Of a stretch of DNA of 64,000 nt, positions 1 to 8,068 are shown one piece after another. The notes beneath the pieces are model-generated. The model was given only the letters and a program-made list of their open reading frames with translations. It ran no database searches and was not told the origin of the DNA. Source of the DNA: Bacteroidota bacterium (GTDB lineage: Bacteria > Bacteroidota > Bacteroidia > Bacteroidales > Tannerellaceae); NCBI GenBank assembly GCA_023429375.1, contig JAEYVY010000003.1, positions 62,001-126,000 of the forward strand, written 5' to 3'. The translations under genes were made by a program, and so were the position numbers. Within the stretch, counting starts at the first letter, position 1. Each line of letters begins with the position of its first letter.

Positions 1-2268
1 TGTACTCAAGTAAGCATATTCATAAGCGTGAATACGAAGCGATTTGATTGTACCGCGAGGCACATCACGCAATCCTTCTCCTTCATACAAGTCTTGAATA
101 AATACGGTTGCTTCCTTATCAGCCAAATTCACACGATCAGGAATTACAGGAGGAGTCGTTGTCTTACGTAGAAGTATCGGGCTGATATACCCTTCTCCTT
201 CTGTCTTAACGAGACAAGTCACATTATCGAATACGTCCACCAAATACAATCCCCAAAGATCATTTGGATTCAATTTCGCAGCAACAAGGAAATATTTATC
301 ATTAAGAGGTGTAGGCTTTATAAACTGAGGCCATACGCCATCTACCAATTCGTCTTTTATCTCAGGAATGATTTTACGGTTACGATAAGGAATTTCCTGG
401 ATCATACCTTCAACACCTTTACGAGCCTTTGTCGGATCGAAAAGAATGATACGTCCTGAACGGGCAATTCCATGATGTCCGGAAATAATACCCACAAATG
501 CAGACGAATGTCCGGGCAATGGTTGAATATCGAACGTACTATTAGGGAACATAGATCCACTACCAAATAAAGCCTTATTCTCCGTTCCATCCGGATTCAT
601 GTGCATAACTATACGAGAGAAGTAATGCGTTAAATCGGTATATTCCCAACGTGTATACATGACTCTACCATTGTTCATGATTACCGGGTTCCAGTTTGCA
701 TCCTGGTCGAAAGTAAGACGGCGTAGATCCTTAGTTTCCGGATTAAACAACACCATATTTCCTACCGGGTCTTCACCGCTTACACAAGGGACACCTTGGT
801 AACCGATATTTGCATTTGCAATCACTCGACCATCGGGCAAATAAGTACCATCATAAAACTCCAAATCCGGTTCTACCGTTTCTACCAGAGGTTTAAATCC
901 GGTTCCATCGGTTTTCACTTCAAAAACATTCCAGCGTTTATCCGGCATCAATGAAGTAAACATCAAACGGTTACCATCCCAATGCAGCTTCAAATCAGCA
1001 ATAGAAGCTGTTCCCTCAGGTTTGAAAATAGTCTTCATGTTGATATCACCGCTCAGATTGGATAGCTCAACAATCTCTGCGTTAAAACCTTCGCGACGAG
1101 TCGATTGCTGGTTGCTCCAGTTGTTGGCTTGCGTGCCTAACGCCGGAGCCATGGCTGTACGGGCTGTTGTACCTAGTTTAAAGCGAGTGGCTACAATCTT
1201 ATCCCCTTTCAAGAATGGATTGGCTAATAATATCGCTTTCTTATTTGCGATTGCTTTTTCTGCATTTTTCAATACAGTTTCATCAGCCGCATAAATACCC
1301 GAGAATCCATTTTTTACCAACGTCTCCAGTTCATTCAGTAAAGGCTGGTATTTGGATGCATCGAAATCCTTCATAGCTTTCATATCGTTAAAAGCAAGTC
1401 GGATAGCTTCCATATTCAACCAATCCAATTCTTCTTGAATGTCGCTAACACGTTTAGCTACTTCAAAGAGTTCCAGATAAGCACGGATTTGTTTATCAAC
1501 ATCCTTTTCTGCTTCGATGCGTTTTATTTCATTTTCGAAATAAGTTTTATCCTTCAGCCTGCTACTTAATGTACGGATAGCATCACGCTCAGCCGAAGCA
1601 TCGCTTGCTGCCAACCAGTTTTCCAATTCTCCGAAGTTTGCACCCAATGCCCCAATCTGATCAGGATAGGCATTGAACAGTTTGTTTACTACTTCCTTTG
1701 GATAAACATTTAAGATACGGAAATAAACACTTCCTACTTTAGACTGGTCACAGATACCTGTTTCAGCCTCGAAGCGCACGAATTGTTTATCTAATTTATA
1801 GACAATCACACCATTGGCGTGACTTACAACTCCATGCTCATATTTTTTGCCATTTACCACAATCGGATTACCATACAAGTCTGTATTCTTACGAATTCCA
1901 CCCGAGCCTGTATGTGCATACGTCGGTGTCAGTTCGTCGAGCCAGACAAAGGTACCATCCGCTTTGAACAGACGAGCATTGGCCCAGACTCCCCAGTCCC
2001 AGTCTATACCGTCCGGTCCGCCGGACGTTACAAGAACAAGCTTGTCCTGACCATTCAGATTGGCTGATATCGGCACAGCTGGTTGCTGCGCCTTTATCCA
2101 CTGTGTTTCCACAGGCAATCCGGCGTCTTTCAAAACTTTTCTAAGCTCTTTTTTTTCTTTAACAACCTGATCAATCCAGGTTTCCTGCGTCTTTTTCTTT
2201 TGAGCAGAAACAGAAGAGAAAAGGGATAAAGGAATTAAAAGAGTAATTAACAATAAAGTTTTTTTCAT
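1..2268 (-). CDS. Secreted NPCBM plus hydrazine-synthase-alpha-like beta-propeller protein (3' end outside window)
   Basis: I translated the reverse strand from the ATG at 2268; the frame stays open to base 1, so about 755 residues are visible and the C-terminus is missing. The first 23 residues are a Sec signal peptide ending in VSAQ. Residues of about 75-190 read as an NPCBM/NEW2-type carbohydrate-binding domain (short stretches GGPDGIDWDWG and HANGVIVYKL). A helical linker follows. From about residue 430 on there is a propeller-like part with LPDGRV, QGVPCV, LTFDQDANWNP and GRVMYTRWEY. That wording is typical of proteins annotated with the hydrazine synthase alpha middle domain. I infer a periplasmic or surface protein, not a hydrazine synthase, since no haem motif is visible in this part. 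It is the last visible gene of the unit starting at 6747 and lies 40 nt after the cupin gene. Confidence 0.75.
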   Translation of the reverse strand, partial: MKKTLLLITLLIPLSLFSSVSAQKKKTQETWIDQVVKEKKELRKVLKDAGLPVETQWIKAQQPAVPISANLNGQDKLVLVTSGGPDGIDWDWGVWANARLFKADGTFVWLDELTPTYAHTGSGGIRKNTDLYGNPIVVNGKKYEHGVVSHANGVIVYKLDKQFVRFEAETGICDQSKVGSVYFRILNVYPKEVVNKLFNAYPDQIGALGANFGELENWLAASDASAERDAIRTLSSRLKDKTYFENEIKRIEAEKDVDKQIRAYLELFEVAKRVSDIQEELDWLNMEAIRLAFNDMKAMKDFDASKYQPLLNELETLVKNGFSGIYAADETVLKNAEKAIANKKAILLANPFLKGDKIVATRFKLGTTARTAMAPALGTQANNWSNQQSTRREGFNAEIVELSNLSGDINMKTIFKPEGTASIADLKLHWDGNRLMFTSLMPDKRWNVFEVKTDGTGFKPLVETVEPDLEFYDGTYLPDGRVIANANIGYQGVPCVSGEDPVGNMVLFNPETKDLRRLTFDQDANWNPVIMNNGRVMYTRWEYTDLTHYFSRIVMHMNPDGTENKALFGSGSMFPNSTFDIQPLPGHSSAFVGIISGHHGIARSGRIILFDPTKARKGVEGMIQEIPYRNRKIIPEIKDELVDGVWPQFIKPTPLNDKYFLVAAKLNPNDLWGLYLVDVFDNVTCLVKTEGEGYISPILLRKTTTPPVIPDRVNLADKEATVFIQDLYEGEGLRDVPRGTIKSLRIHAYEYAYLST

Positions 2269-2308
2269 GTTATTCTTACTCCAAAATAAGTTAACAATTC
2301 ACTAAATA

Positions 2309-3019
2309 TCAGAGGGCTGCTTTCTTATTTGTAAAGCGTAATCCCGCATTGTCATGATAGCTTGCCCATTCGTCTACGATAGCTCCTTCCGGACCTGCCA
2401 TCATAAAATGGAACGTTTCAGATTTCTTCAGATGAAGAACTTCACCTACATTTTGTTTTACAAAGTTTTTAGATACAATCGGACCATGAACCGGAGAAAT
2501 TGCAGGTGCATTTGGTGTTTCCTCTCCTATTTCCGAGAAATTATACACCCATCCATGATTTACCATCCATGATTCGAATTTAGCAGGAAATTCGGTTTTC
2601 ACATGGGCATGTTCTGGAATCATTTGTCCAGGCAGCAAATAGATAGCATGAGCGAAATAGCTATGTTCCTGGTCGTTTACCCAGAAGATACCACCCATAC
2701 CTACATTTTCAAAATCACCCAGTCCGAAGTCGGTCACCCACATATCTTTTGCCATTAGTTCAGTAAAAGGCACGCCATAAAATGCAAACATATCTTTGAA
2801 AGCATTCATAGCTACTTCTTGATCGAATTTACCGTCTTTATAGAAGTCGGCATTTGTAAATTTCTTTGAGTAAGTCATATTTTCCTTTTTTGTACAATTT
2901 ATATTTGTCGTTTCATTTTTACAGCATGGTTCATTTTCACCCTGTTTGTTACCACAAGCTCCAAGCGTTATTACACATAACGCAATAAGCAATAATCTCA
3001 AATTTTGTTTTGTCCTCAT
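2309..3019 (-). CDS. Cupin-domain lipoprotein
   Basis: This 236-residue protein starts with a lipoprotein signal (LGAC, acylated Cys22), so it should sit in the periplasm or in an outer-membrane leaflet. A short Cys- and Asn-rich linker leads to a compact domain from residue 48. Residues 137-143 (HAHVKTE) and His204 give the spacing of metal ligands in a cupin barrel. The arrangement recalls D-lyxose ketol-isomerase and related sugar-binding cupins, but the resemblance is too weak to name a substrate. It lies between the RidA-like gene (23 nt upstream) and the NPCBM protein gene (40 nt downstream), which suggests it acts in the same pathway. An internal ATG at residue 48 would give a cytoplasmic form, but the clean lipobox favours the longer start. 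Confidence 0.75.
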   Translation of the reverse strand: MRTKQNLRLLLIALCVITLGACGNKQGENEPCCKNETTNINCTKKENMTYSKKFTNADFYKDGKFDQEVAMNAFKDMFAFYGVPFTELMAKDMWVTDFGLGDFENVGMGGIFWVNDQEHSYFAHAIYLLPGQMIPEHAHVKTEFPAKFESWMVNHGWVYNFSEIGEETPNAPAISPVHGPIVSKNFVKQNVGEVLHLKKSETFHFMMAGPEGAIVDEWASYHDNAGLRFTNKKAAL

Positions 3020-3042
3020 AAGTATATTTTGTTTGTAATTGA

Positions 3043-4140
3043 TTAGTCTCTCACAGCAATTCCCTCTATTTCTATTAGCAATTCATCCCGGCATACGTCA
3101 GACCACATATAGGAAATCGGCAAATCCGGATGCATATTTCCCAGAATATCCTCTACAACTTGATAGTCTTCCTTGTTTTTGATATATACCCGCAGCATGG
3201 ACAACGATGCAGCTCCAATCAGTTCGGCAATATTCTCCATAGTGATATACAATTGCTTTTCGACGCCTACATTAGTCAAGCTTTCCTCTCCACGAATAGC
3301 TGCCGTTCCCGATATATAAATCAACTCTTTACCCGATATAGTCAAGCTCTTTGCCCTTTCAAACTTGGGTGTTTCTTTCTTTTCTGATGCTTCTTTCAGC
3401 ACTTGTTCGGAATAAGCATGTGCTGCAATCTGCAATTTATTGTCAATCGGTTTTATTTTATCATCAGCCTTTTTTAAAAGTACGGCATCAAAATCAATCA
3501 ATACACCACCCAGATTAGCCCCTATTCCTGTAGCTGCAGGGTAACCCAAAGGCCAATCCGTTTTTTTATAGAATTGAGCCCGGGCATTATTAAACGACTG
3601 ATAATGTTGGCTTTTACCTTCAAAAGCCGTTATCCTTTCAATATAATTCCATTGGCGAACAATGCTATGGATAGGGAAATCTTCTTTTGTCAACAAGCCA
3701 TCAATTTGTCTGAACACCTCCTCCGATTGTTCATTCATGCTCGTACCTATCACATCACCCTGAAATCCACCGGCAAACAAAAAGCGGCCCCATACATTTT
3801 CTACTACCACATAGGGCAATTCATGATGCGTACCATATTTGATTTGATCGTCTATCGACGCTTCATAGCTGTGAATTTCCAATAATAAAGGCGTATTCAA
3901 CGGAGGTTGAGATACATAACTCAATGTAGGTCTTACCTCTCCAAAAAAGCTATTCACCTTTTCACGCAAGATGGAACGACGTAGCAAATATTCGTCATTA
4001 TCTGCAGGGGTACCAAAAAAAGTCAACCGCACGATTGTTTCACCCTGTGGTAACTGTGCAAGCAGATCATCGACCATCGTCGAAAAATCTGCTTTTTTTG
4101 TTGTCGCTAATCTATATTTTATCTTGTTGCAATAACTCAT
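3043..4140 (-). CDS. RidA/YjgF-fold protein, chorismatase-like
   Basis: The protein has 365 residues and no signal peptide, so it is cytoplasmic. The C-terminal 110 residues read as a YjgF/YER057c/UK114 (RidA) domain: ISGTAAIRG, then a helix with IAELIGAA, then LRVYIKN and a final IEIEGIAV strand. The N-terminal half (LTFFGTPADNDEYLLRR, VSQPPLNTPLLLEI) resembles the first half of FkbO/Hyg5-type chorismatases, which are also built of two YjgF-like halves. Total length fits that family and is about three times a single RidA protein. Whether it hydrolyses chorismate cannot be told from sequence alone. It is 10 nt downstream of the cytochrome gene and 23 nt upstream of the cupin gene, hence probably co-transcribed with both. 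Confidence 0.65.
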   Translation of the reverse strand: MSYCNKIKYRLATTKKADFSTMVDDLLAQLPQGETIVRLTFFGTPADNDEYLLRRSILREKVNSFFGEVRPTLSYVSQPPLNTPLLLEIHSYEASIDDQIKYGTHHELPYVVVENVWGRFLFAGGFQGDVIGTSMNEQSEEVFRQIDGLLTKEDFPIHSIVRQWNYIERITAFEGKSQHYQSFNNARAQFYKKTDWPLGYPAATGIGANLGGVLIDFDAVLLKKADDKIKPIDNKLQIAAHAYSEQVLKEASEKKETPKFERAKSLTISGKELIYISGTAAIRGEESLTNVGVEKQLYITMENIAELIGAASLSMLRVYIKNKEDYQVVEDILGNMHPDLPISYMWSDVCRDELLIEIEGIAVRD

Positions 4141-4150
4141 TTCTATTTAT

Positions 4151-5923
4151 TTACAAAGAATTTACATACTCCACTAATGCCTCAATCTCTTTCTTTGATA
4201 CTTTCTTGTCTATTCCATGTTTATGCACTTCAAATACCTCTTCCATCGTAGCCGCTCTACCATCAAACAGATAAGGTGCCGTGCGCCATACTTCAATAAG
4301 TGTAGGTGTATCCCATCCTTTTTCAAATTCGATATCGTCTCCAATACGGTGCATCTTCATATCCGTAAAATAAGGACCGCTATGGCATTCATTACATTTT
4401 AGTTTTTCAAATACTTTTCGTCCTTCTTTCGCTTTCTCTGACAATTCGCCATTTACAAGGTAAGGGCTCGGCACAGGGCGAAGCGATTTAAGATATTCAT
4501 CTACAAATGAGGCACTTTCTTCATCTATCTTAAAGAATTGGATGAACTGAAATCCTGTTCTTACCGCCCGGTATGAAGACTCTCTGATACCCGAAATCAT
4601 GGCCGGAGGAGTTACGTGGCTATATAAAAGACTCTTGCAATTTTTGGGATTACCAACGCCATCATTCATCAGGTCCCAATTCATGCCGTCCATTCGTCCT
4701 TCTCCGGGGTGACAACCATTACAACTTTGCCAACCTTGAAAACAGTTGGTTGCGTCGTTATAAATTCGTTCTCCTTTTTGAGTTATACTCTCTATACGGC
4801 CCGGATTTATATCTACGGCAGTAAGTTCATTTGTCTTCACATCCAGAAAGTTTAGCTGATCAGCAAAATAGGTGGTAACAATCAGATTTTTATCTGTCAG
4901 CAACATCTTGCGTGGTCCGTTGCCAATTACAGGAATACGTTCGCGTAATCCATATAAAAACTGCAAATCATAGTCTAAATTCTCTTTTATAGGATAAGCC
5001 TCAAACTTACGAATCATCGCCTGATGATCTATCACACTTACCTCGTGCGTCCCTGAGTGAGAAATATAAAGATGATCATTATTACAGACTATGCTCCAAA
5101 TACCAGCAGCTCCCCTTTCCGGCTCATCAACTAAGACAGCTCCCAGAAATTCTTTGGCTGCTACATCTATGACACTAAATGCACTGGTATTCATCCAGCC
5201 TTGTTGTAATTGCGATGTAGGAACCGTAAACCTGCCCAGGTTATGTGAAACGTAAATATACTTACCATCCGGGGTAAGGCAAATATCTCGTAAGGCATTG
5301 CTTCCGTTGGCCAGCGGTATATCTTTTATTTTTTTGAATGTATTTACATCGATGACAGAAACACAAGAAGTAACCACATCTACGTCGGCTCGTTGTGCCG
5401 GAAGATAGTTGGTAACAAATAAAAAGTTTCCATCCTTGCTAAACACCATCGATCGTGGTTCACGCAATACATTTACAGAACGAACAATTTTATTTTTGTC
5501 CAGATCAATCTCTACTACGTTATTCTGGAATTGGTTGCTTACGTAGATTTTTTTACCGTCAGGAGATAGAACTGGATAGCAGGCACCTGAACCGGTTGGA
5601 ATCGAAAGCTCTGTTTTTCCATTCTCTAAATTCATAATATGTAACATCCCTCTGGTTTCGAAGGTCGTTACATACGCTTTGTTGCCACTAATGGTTATTC
5701 CTGTAGGAATTTCATCCAAGCGATAAGATTGCAATAACGACTTACCGTCGGCAGAAAAGATATCTACGCTCTTTTTACCCTTTTGAGTTAAGATAAGGTT
5801 TCCGTCAGATGCTAACTGAATATCTGTAGTAAACAATGGAGCTTGCTGTGCAGAAAGATGCGCAAAACAGCCAACCAGACCCATGATTAGTACAAACTTC
5901 TTAATAGTGCTTTTCATTACCAT
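4151..5923 (-). CDS. Periplasmic YncE-like beta-propeller fused to a di-haem cytochrome c domain
   Basis: A signal peptide (cleavage after LSAQ, about residue 26) precedes roughly 350 residues of YVTN/YncE-type propeller repeats (SPDGKKIYVSN, TPDGKYIYVSH, ISHSGTHEVSVID). The C-terminal 200 residues carry two CXXCH haem sites, CNGCH at 401-405 and CNECH at 510-514, in a context like MauG/cytochrome c peroxidase proteins (GEGRMDGMNWDL; TPTLIEVWRTAPYLFDGRAATMEE shortened here to its key feature, the APYLFDGR stretch near 550). It probably transfers electrons or oxidises a substrate in the periplasm. c-Type cytochromes are uncommon in gut Bacteroidales, which makes this one notable. It starts 8 nt after the IclR gene stop and is followed after 10 nt by the RidA-like gene. 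A second ATG at 5917 is an equally good start. Confidence 0.85.
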   Translation of the reverse strand: MVMKSTIKKFVLIMGLVGCFAHLSAQQAPLFTTDIQLASDGNLILTQKGKKSVDIFSADGKSLLQSYRLDEIPTGITISGNKAYVTTFETRGMLHIMNLENGKTELSIPTGSGACYPVLSPDGKKIYVSNQFQNNVVEIDLDKNKIVRSVNVLREPRSMVFSKDGNFLFVTNYLPAQRADVDVVTSCVSVIDVNTFKKIKDIPLANGSNALRDICLTPDGKYIYVSHNLGRFTVPTSQLQQGWMNTSAFSVIDVAAKEFLGAVLVDEPERGAAGIWSIVCNNDHLYISHSGTHEVSVIDHQAMIRKFEAYPIKENLDYDLQFLYGLRERIPVIGNGPRKMLLTDKNLIVTTYFADQLNFLDVKTNELTAVDINPGRIESITQKGERIYNDATNCFQGWQSCNGCHPGEGRMDGMNWDLMNDGVGNPKNCKSLLYSHVTPPAMISGIRESSYRAVRTGFQFIQFFKIDEESASFVDEYLKSLRPVPSPYLVNGELSEKAKEGRKVFEKLKCNECHSGPYFTDMKMHRIGDDIEFEKGWDTPTLIEVWRTAPYLFDGRAATMEEVFEVHKHGIDKKVSKKEIEALVEYVNSL

Positions 5924-5931
5924 GATATTAT

Positions 5932-6747
5932 TTATGCTTTTCTATATCCTAATTCTGTCGAAATCAAACGGGCGATATCTTTGATATGTCCGGCCGAATC
6001 ACGAATCGTTTCGGGCGTCAACCTGTCCTTAGGGCCCGAAATCCATATTGCTCCTGCAGGATAACCTGTATAATTGAATAAAGGAGCTCCAATACAAATT
6101 ACACCACTCAACTCTTCTTCGTCATCAATAGCATATCCCAGCTTTCTCACATTCTCGAGCTCGCTAAGGTATGCCTCTACCGTAGTAATAGTCTTTGAAT
6201 TATAACGGGTAAACTTCATATAAGAGATGTACCTGTTACGTACTATATTAGGTAGATAGGCCATAATGGCTTTACCCGGTGCCGAACAATGAAGCTCAAA
6301 TGGTTTCCCCGGAGACAGAAAGAATCGGAATGTATGGTTTCCTAACGCCTGCTCTATAAAGATACCCTTTTCTTCGCCTAAAACACCAAAACAGGCAGTT
6401 TCTTTTACTCTGTCTCTCAATTCCTGTAAACGTGGCAATACGATTTCCAAGAGATTATGTTCGTCTAACGAACGAAAACCAAGGGTGAGTAGTTTACGGG
6501 AAATCCGATAGCGTTTAGTATCTTCATTATATACAAGATATTCCAAACGTACAAGCGTATTTAATATACGATAAGCCGTAGTCTGAGAAATATCCAACTC
6601 AGATTTAATAACCTGAAGGGTTTCTCCTCCTTTCCTGAAAGATAAATACTCAAGTACAGCAATCCCTTTTTCCAGATTCGGCACCTTGTAATTATCTTCA
6701 CTTTTTTCCATATTCGGAATAACATTTTCCATATTTGAAACAGGCAT
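5932..6747 (-). CDS. IclR-family transcriptional regulator
   Basis: The protein of 271 residues has the IclR layout. A winged helix-turn-helix occupies about residues 22-80 (LEKGIAVLEYLS, ISQTTAYRILNTLVRLEYL), and an effector-binding GAF-like domain fills the rest (FELHCSAPGKAIMAYLP, GYAIDDEEELSGVICIGAPLF). Such proteins bind palindromic operators and usually respond to a small aromatic or sugar-acid ligand. It is the first gene of a minus-strand unit with the cytochrome, RidA-like, cupin and NPCBM genes; the gap to the cytochrome gene is 8 nt. A 9-bp inverted repeat at 6834-6874 upstream is a possible binding site. I infer that it controls its own operon; the ligand is unknown. Confidence 0.9.
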   Translation of the reverse strand: MPVSNMENVIPNMEKSEDNYKVPNLEKGIAVLEYLSFRKGGETLQVIKSELDISQTTAYRILNTLVRLEYLVYNEDTKRYRISRKLLTLGFRSLDEHNLLEIVLPRLQELRDRVKETACFGVLGEEKGIFIEQALGNHTFRFFLSPGKPFELHCSAPGKAIMAYLPNIVRNRYISYMKFTRYNSKTITTVEAYLSELENVRKLGYAIDDEEELSGVICIGAPLFNYTGYPAGAIWISGPKDRLTPETIRDSAGHIKDIARLISTELGYRKA

Positions 6748-6788
6748 TCGGATTTGAATCTAATTTAGTAGACCCTTGTAGAAATAAA

Positions 6789-6796
6789 CAAAGCTA
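6789..6796 (-). promoter_or_regulatory. Candidate -7 element for the IclR operon
   Basis: The reverse strand reads TAGCTTTG, a match to the Bacteroidetes -7 consensus TAnnTTTG. It would start transcription about 35 nt before the IclR start codon. No clear TTTG is seen at the -33 position, so support rests on the -7 match and its location. Confidence 0.45.
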
Positions 6797-6833
6797 TATG
6801 TAAAAATACGTTAAGTGTGTTAAATAACATATA

Positions 6834-6874
6834 TGCGATTTGCCCATAGCCAAGAAGCATATAGACAAATCGCA
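6834..6874. promoter_or_regulatory. Inverted repeat between tsaB and the IclR gene
   Basis: TGCGATTTG at 6834-6842 is exactly mirrored by CAAATCGCA at 6866-6874, with a 23-nt spacer. It lies 33 nt after the tsaB stop and about 40 nt upstream of the IclR -7 element. There is no T-run after the second arm on the minus strand, so it is not a standard intrinsic terminator. It could be an operator or a hairpin at the end of the tsaB transcript. Confidence 0.45.
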
Positions 6875-6906
6875 TCAATAAAGAAAGTTAATAAGTTTAC
6901 TTATAC

Positions 6907-7605
6907 TTATGAATTTCCTAACACTTTATTTTTAGCTACCGTAGCTTGGAATTCTTTCAGGTAGAAGGGCTCAAAATAGGCGGCATCGTGTATCTCATTC
7001 TTTTGGAATGCCTCTTCTGCAAGTGCAGCCATATTCGTTGCCAAAGGCACAATACCATTTAGTAACACCACATTGGCAGATGACACATAGTCTTTACATT
7101 TGTCCGACCCATCGCCAAATAAATAAATGGTCTTATCAGCGGGCATATCCTTTAGAAAATCCGTATCGATGACTTCAGCTTTCGTCTCACGAAGTTCAGT
7201 TCCATCTCCCTTAAATACAGCCGAATACACCTCCATCCTACGTGCATCCAACATAGGGTAATAAAGAGCCTCTTTATCGTTTTGCTTATTCATGATCGTA
7301 TGAGCCATAATCTTTAAGGTAGGCACGCTGATGATCGGAATGGAATACCCAAAACAGATCCCTTTAGCCAACGATACTCCAATACGTAAACCGGTATACG
7401 AACCCGGACCGCTGCTAACGGCTACAGCATCAGGTAGAAATCCTCTTGATTTGGCTTCAGACAATGCTTTTTCTACATAAAGGCCAAGTGAAACTGCATG
7501 AGAAGGCCCTTCATACGATTCTTCATTGAATACTGTAACTCCATTGATTGAAAGTGCAACCGAACAAACTTTTGTCGATGTTTCTATATTTATTATACAA
7601 GCCAT
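6907..7605 (-). CDS. tsaB: tRNA threonylcarbamoyladenosine biosynthesis protein TsaB
   Basis: TsaB is the partner of TsaD in making the t6A modification at position 37 of ANN-decoding tRNAs. The protein starts ACIINIETST, the usual N-terminal strand of the ASKHA fold, and has the conserved SSGPGSYTGLRIG segment followed by AKGICFG. The length of 232 residues fits the family. I start it at 7605 and not at the upstream ATG at 7638: the alignment with the family begins here, and a TAnnTTTG promoter element at 7628-7635 would place the longer start outside the mRNA. It appears to be transcribed alone, with the repeat-bearing intergenic region upstream. Confidence 0.92.
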   Translation of the reverse strand: MACIINIETSTKVCSVALSINGVTVFNEESYEGPSHAVSLGLYVEKALSEAKSRGFLPDAVAVSSGPGSYTGLRIGVSLAKGICFGYSIPIISVPTLKIMAHTIMNKQNDKEALYYPMLDARRMEVYSAVFKGDGTELRETKAEVIDTDFLKDMPADKTIYLFGDGSDKCKDYVSSANVVLLNGIVPLATNMAALAEEAFQKNEIHDAAYFEPFYLKEFQATVAKNKVLGNS

Positions 7606-7627
7606 ATACATTATTATTAACAGCCTA

Positions 7628-7635
7628 CAAAAGTA
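7628..7635 (-). promoter_or_regulatory. -7 promoter element of tsaB
   Basis: The reverse strand reads TACTTTTG, matching TAnnTTTG. It predicts a transcript start near 7622 and a leader of about 16 nt before the chosen tsaB ATG. Confidence 0.5.
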
Positions 7636-7748
7636 CATCTTTTTATTTGCCTGCGACTTATCTTTAATTGTCTTTTCCCTAAATTAACCTATGTTTTTCC
7701 TCTCCTCTTTCAACACTACATCCCGATCTAATTTCTTCAATATTACAA

Positions 7749-7880
7749 CATTGAAAATCAATGACTATTATGCTATCAAAAAAACATCCCGAACGTTTAA
7801 AAAAAAGACCGAGATGTTTTTTTAAAACGTTCGGGATGTTTTTTAAAAATGATCGGGATGTTTTTTTGCTTTGATAATCA
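7749..7880 (-). repeat. Dispersed intergenic repeat, copy A
   Basis: This element of about 130 bp is found again, in the other orientation, at 52012-52144. Its core is a 16-bp inverted repeat: AACATCCCGAACGTTT at 7783-7798 and AAACGTTCGGGATGTT at 7824-7839. The centre contains a related half-site (GACCGAGATGTTT), and a third half-site (ATCGGGATGTT) follows at about 7851. Both copies share the outer edges CAAAGC on one side and TGATTTTCAATG on the other. No ORF is present. The rest of 7639-8068 holds only the tsaB promoter and the ppdK terminator. It could be a REP- or MITE-like element, or a structured RNA. Confidence 0.75.
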
Positions 7881-8014
7881 TAGTTTTTTCACACCGAGAT
7901 GACAGCATAAAATTACCTTCAAAAAAAACTCCTTTTTGAGGGTAATAAAATCCACCAGGCATGCTATTTATTTTCATCAAAAGAGATAGTCATCAAGAGT
8001 ACTATTATAAATCA

Positions 8015-8043
8015 AAAAAAGGGCATCCCTTAGGACGCCCTTT
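8015..8043 (-). terminator. Intrinsic terminator of ppdK
   Basis: AAAGGGC at 8018-8024 pairs with GCCCTTT at 8037-8043, and on the minus strand the stem is followed by a run of T. It lies 26 nt after the ppdK stop codon. Confidence 0.75.
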
Positions 8044-8068
8044 CCATCTTCTATTTCAATGTTATAGA

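Noticed and set aside
7783..7868. Possible CRISPR-like array of ATCCCGA/TCGGGAT half-sites
   Set aside because: The half-sites face each other as inverted repeats, spacing is uneven, there are no unique spacers of constant length and no cas genes nearby.
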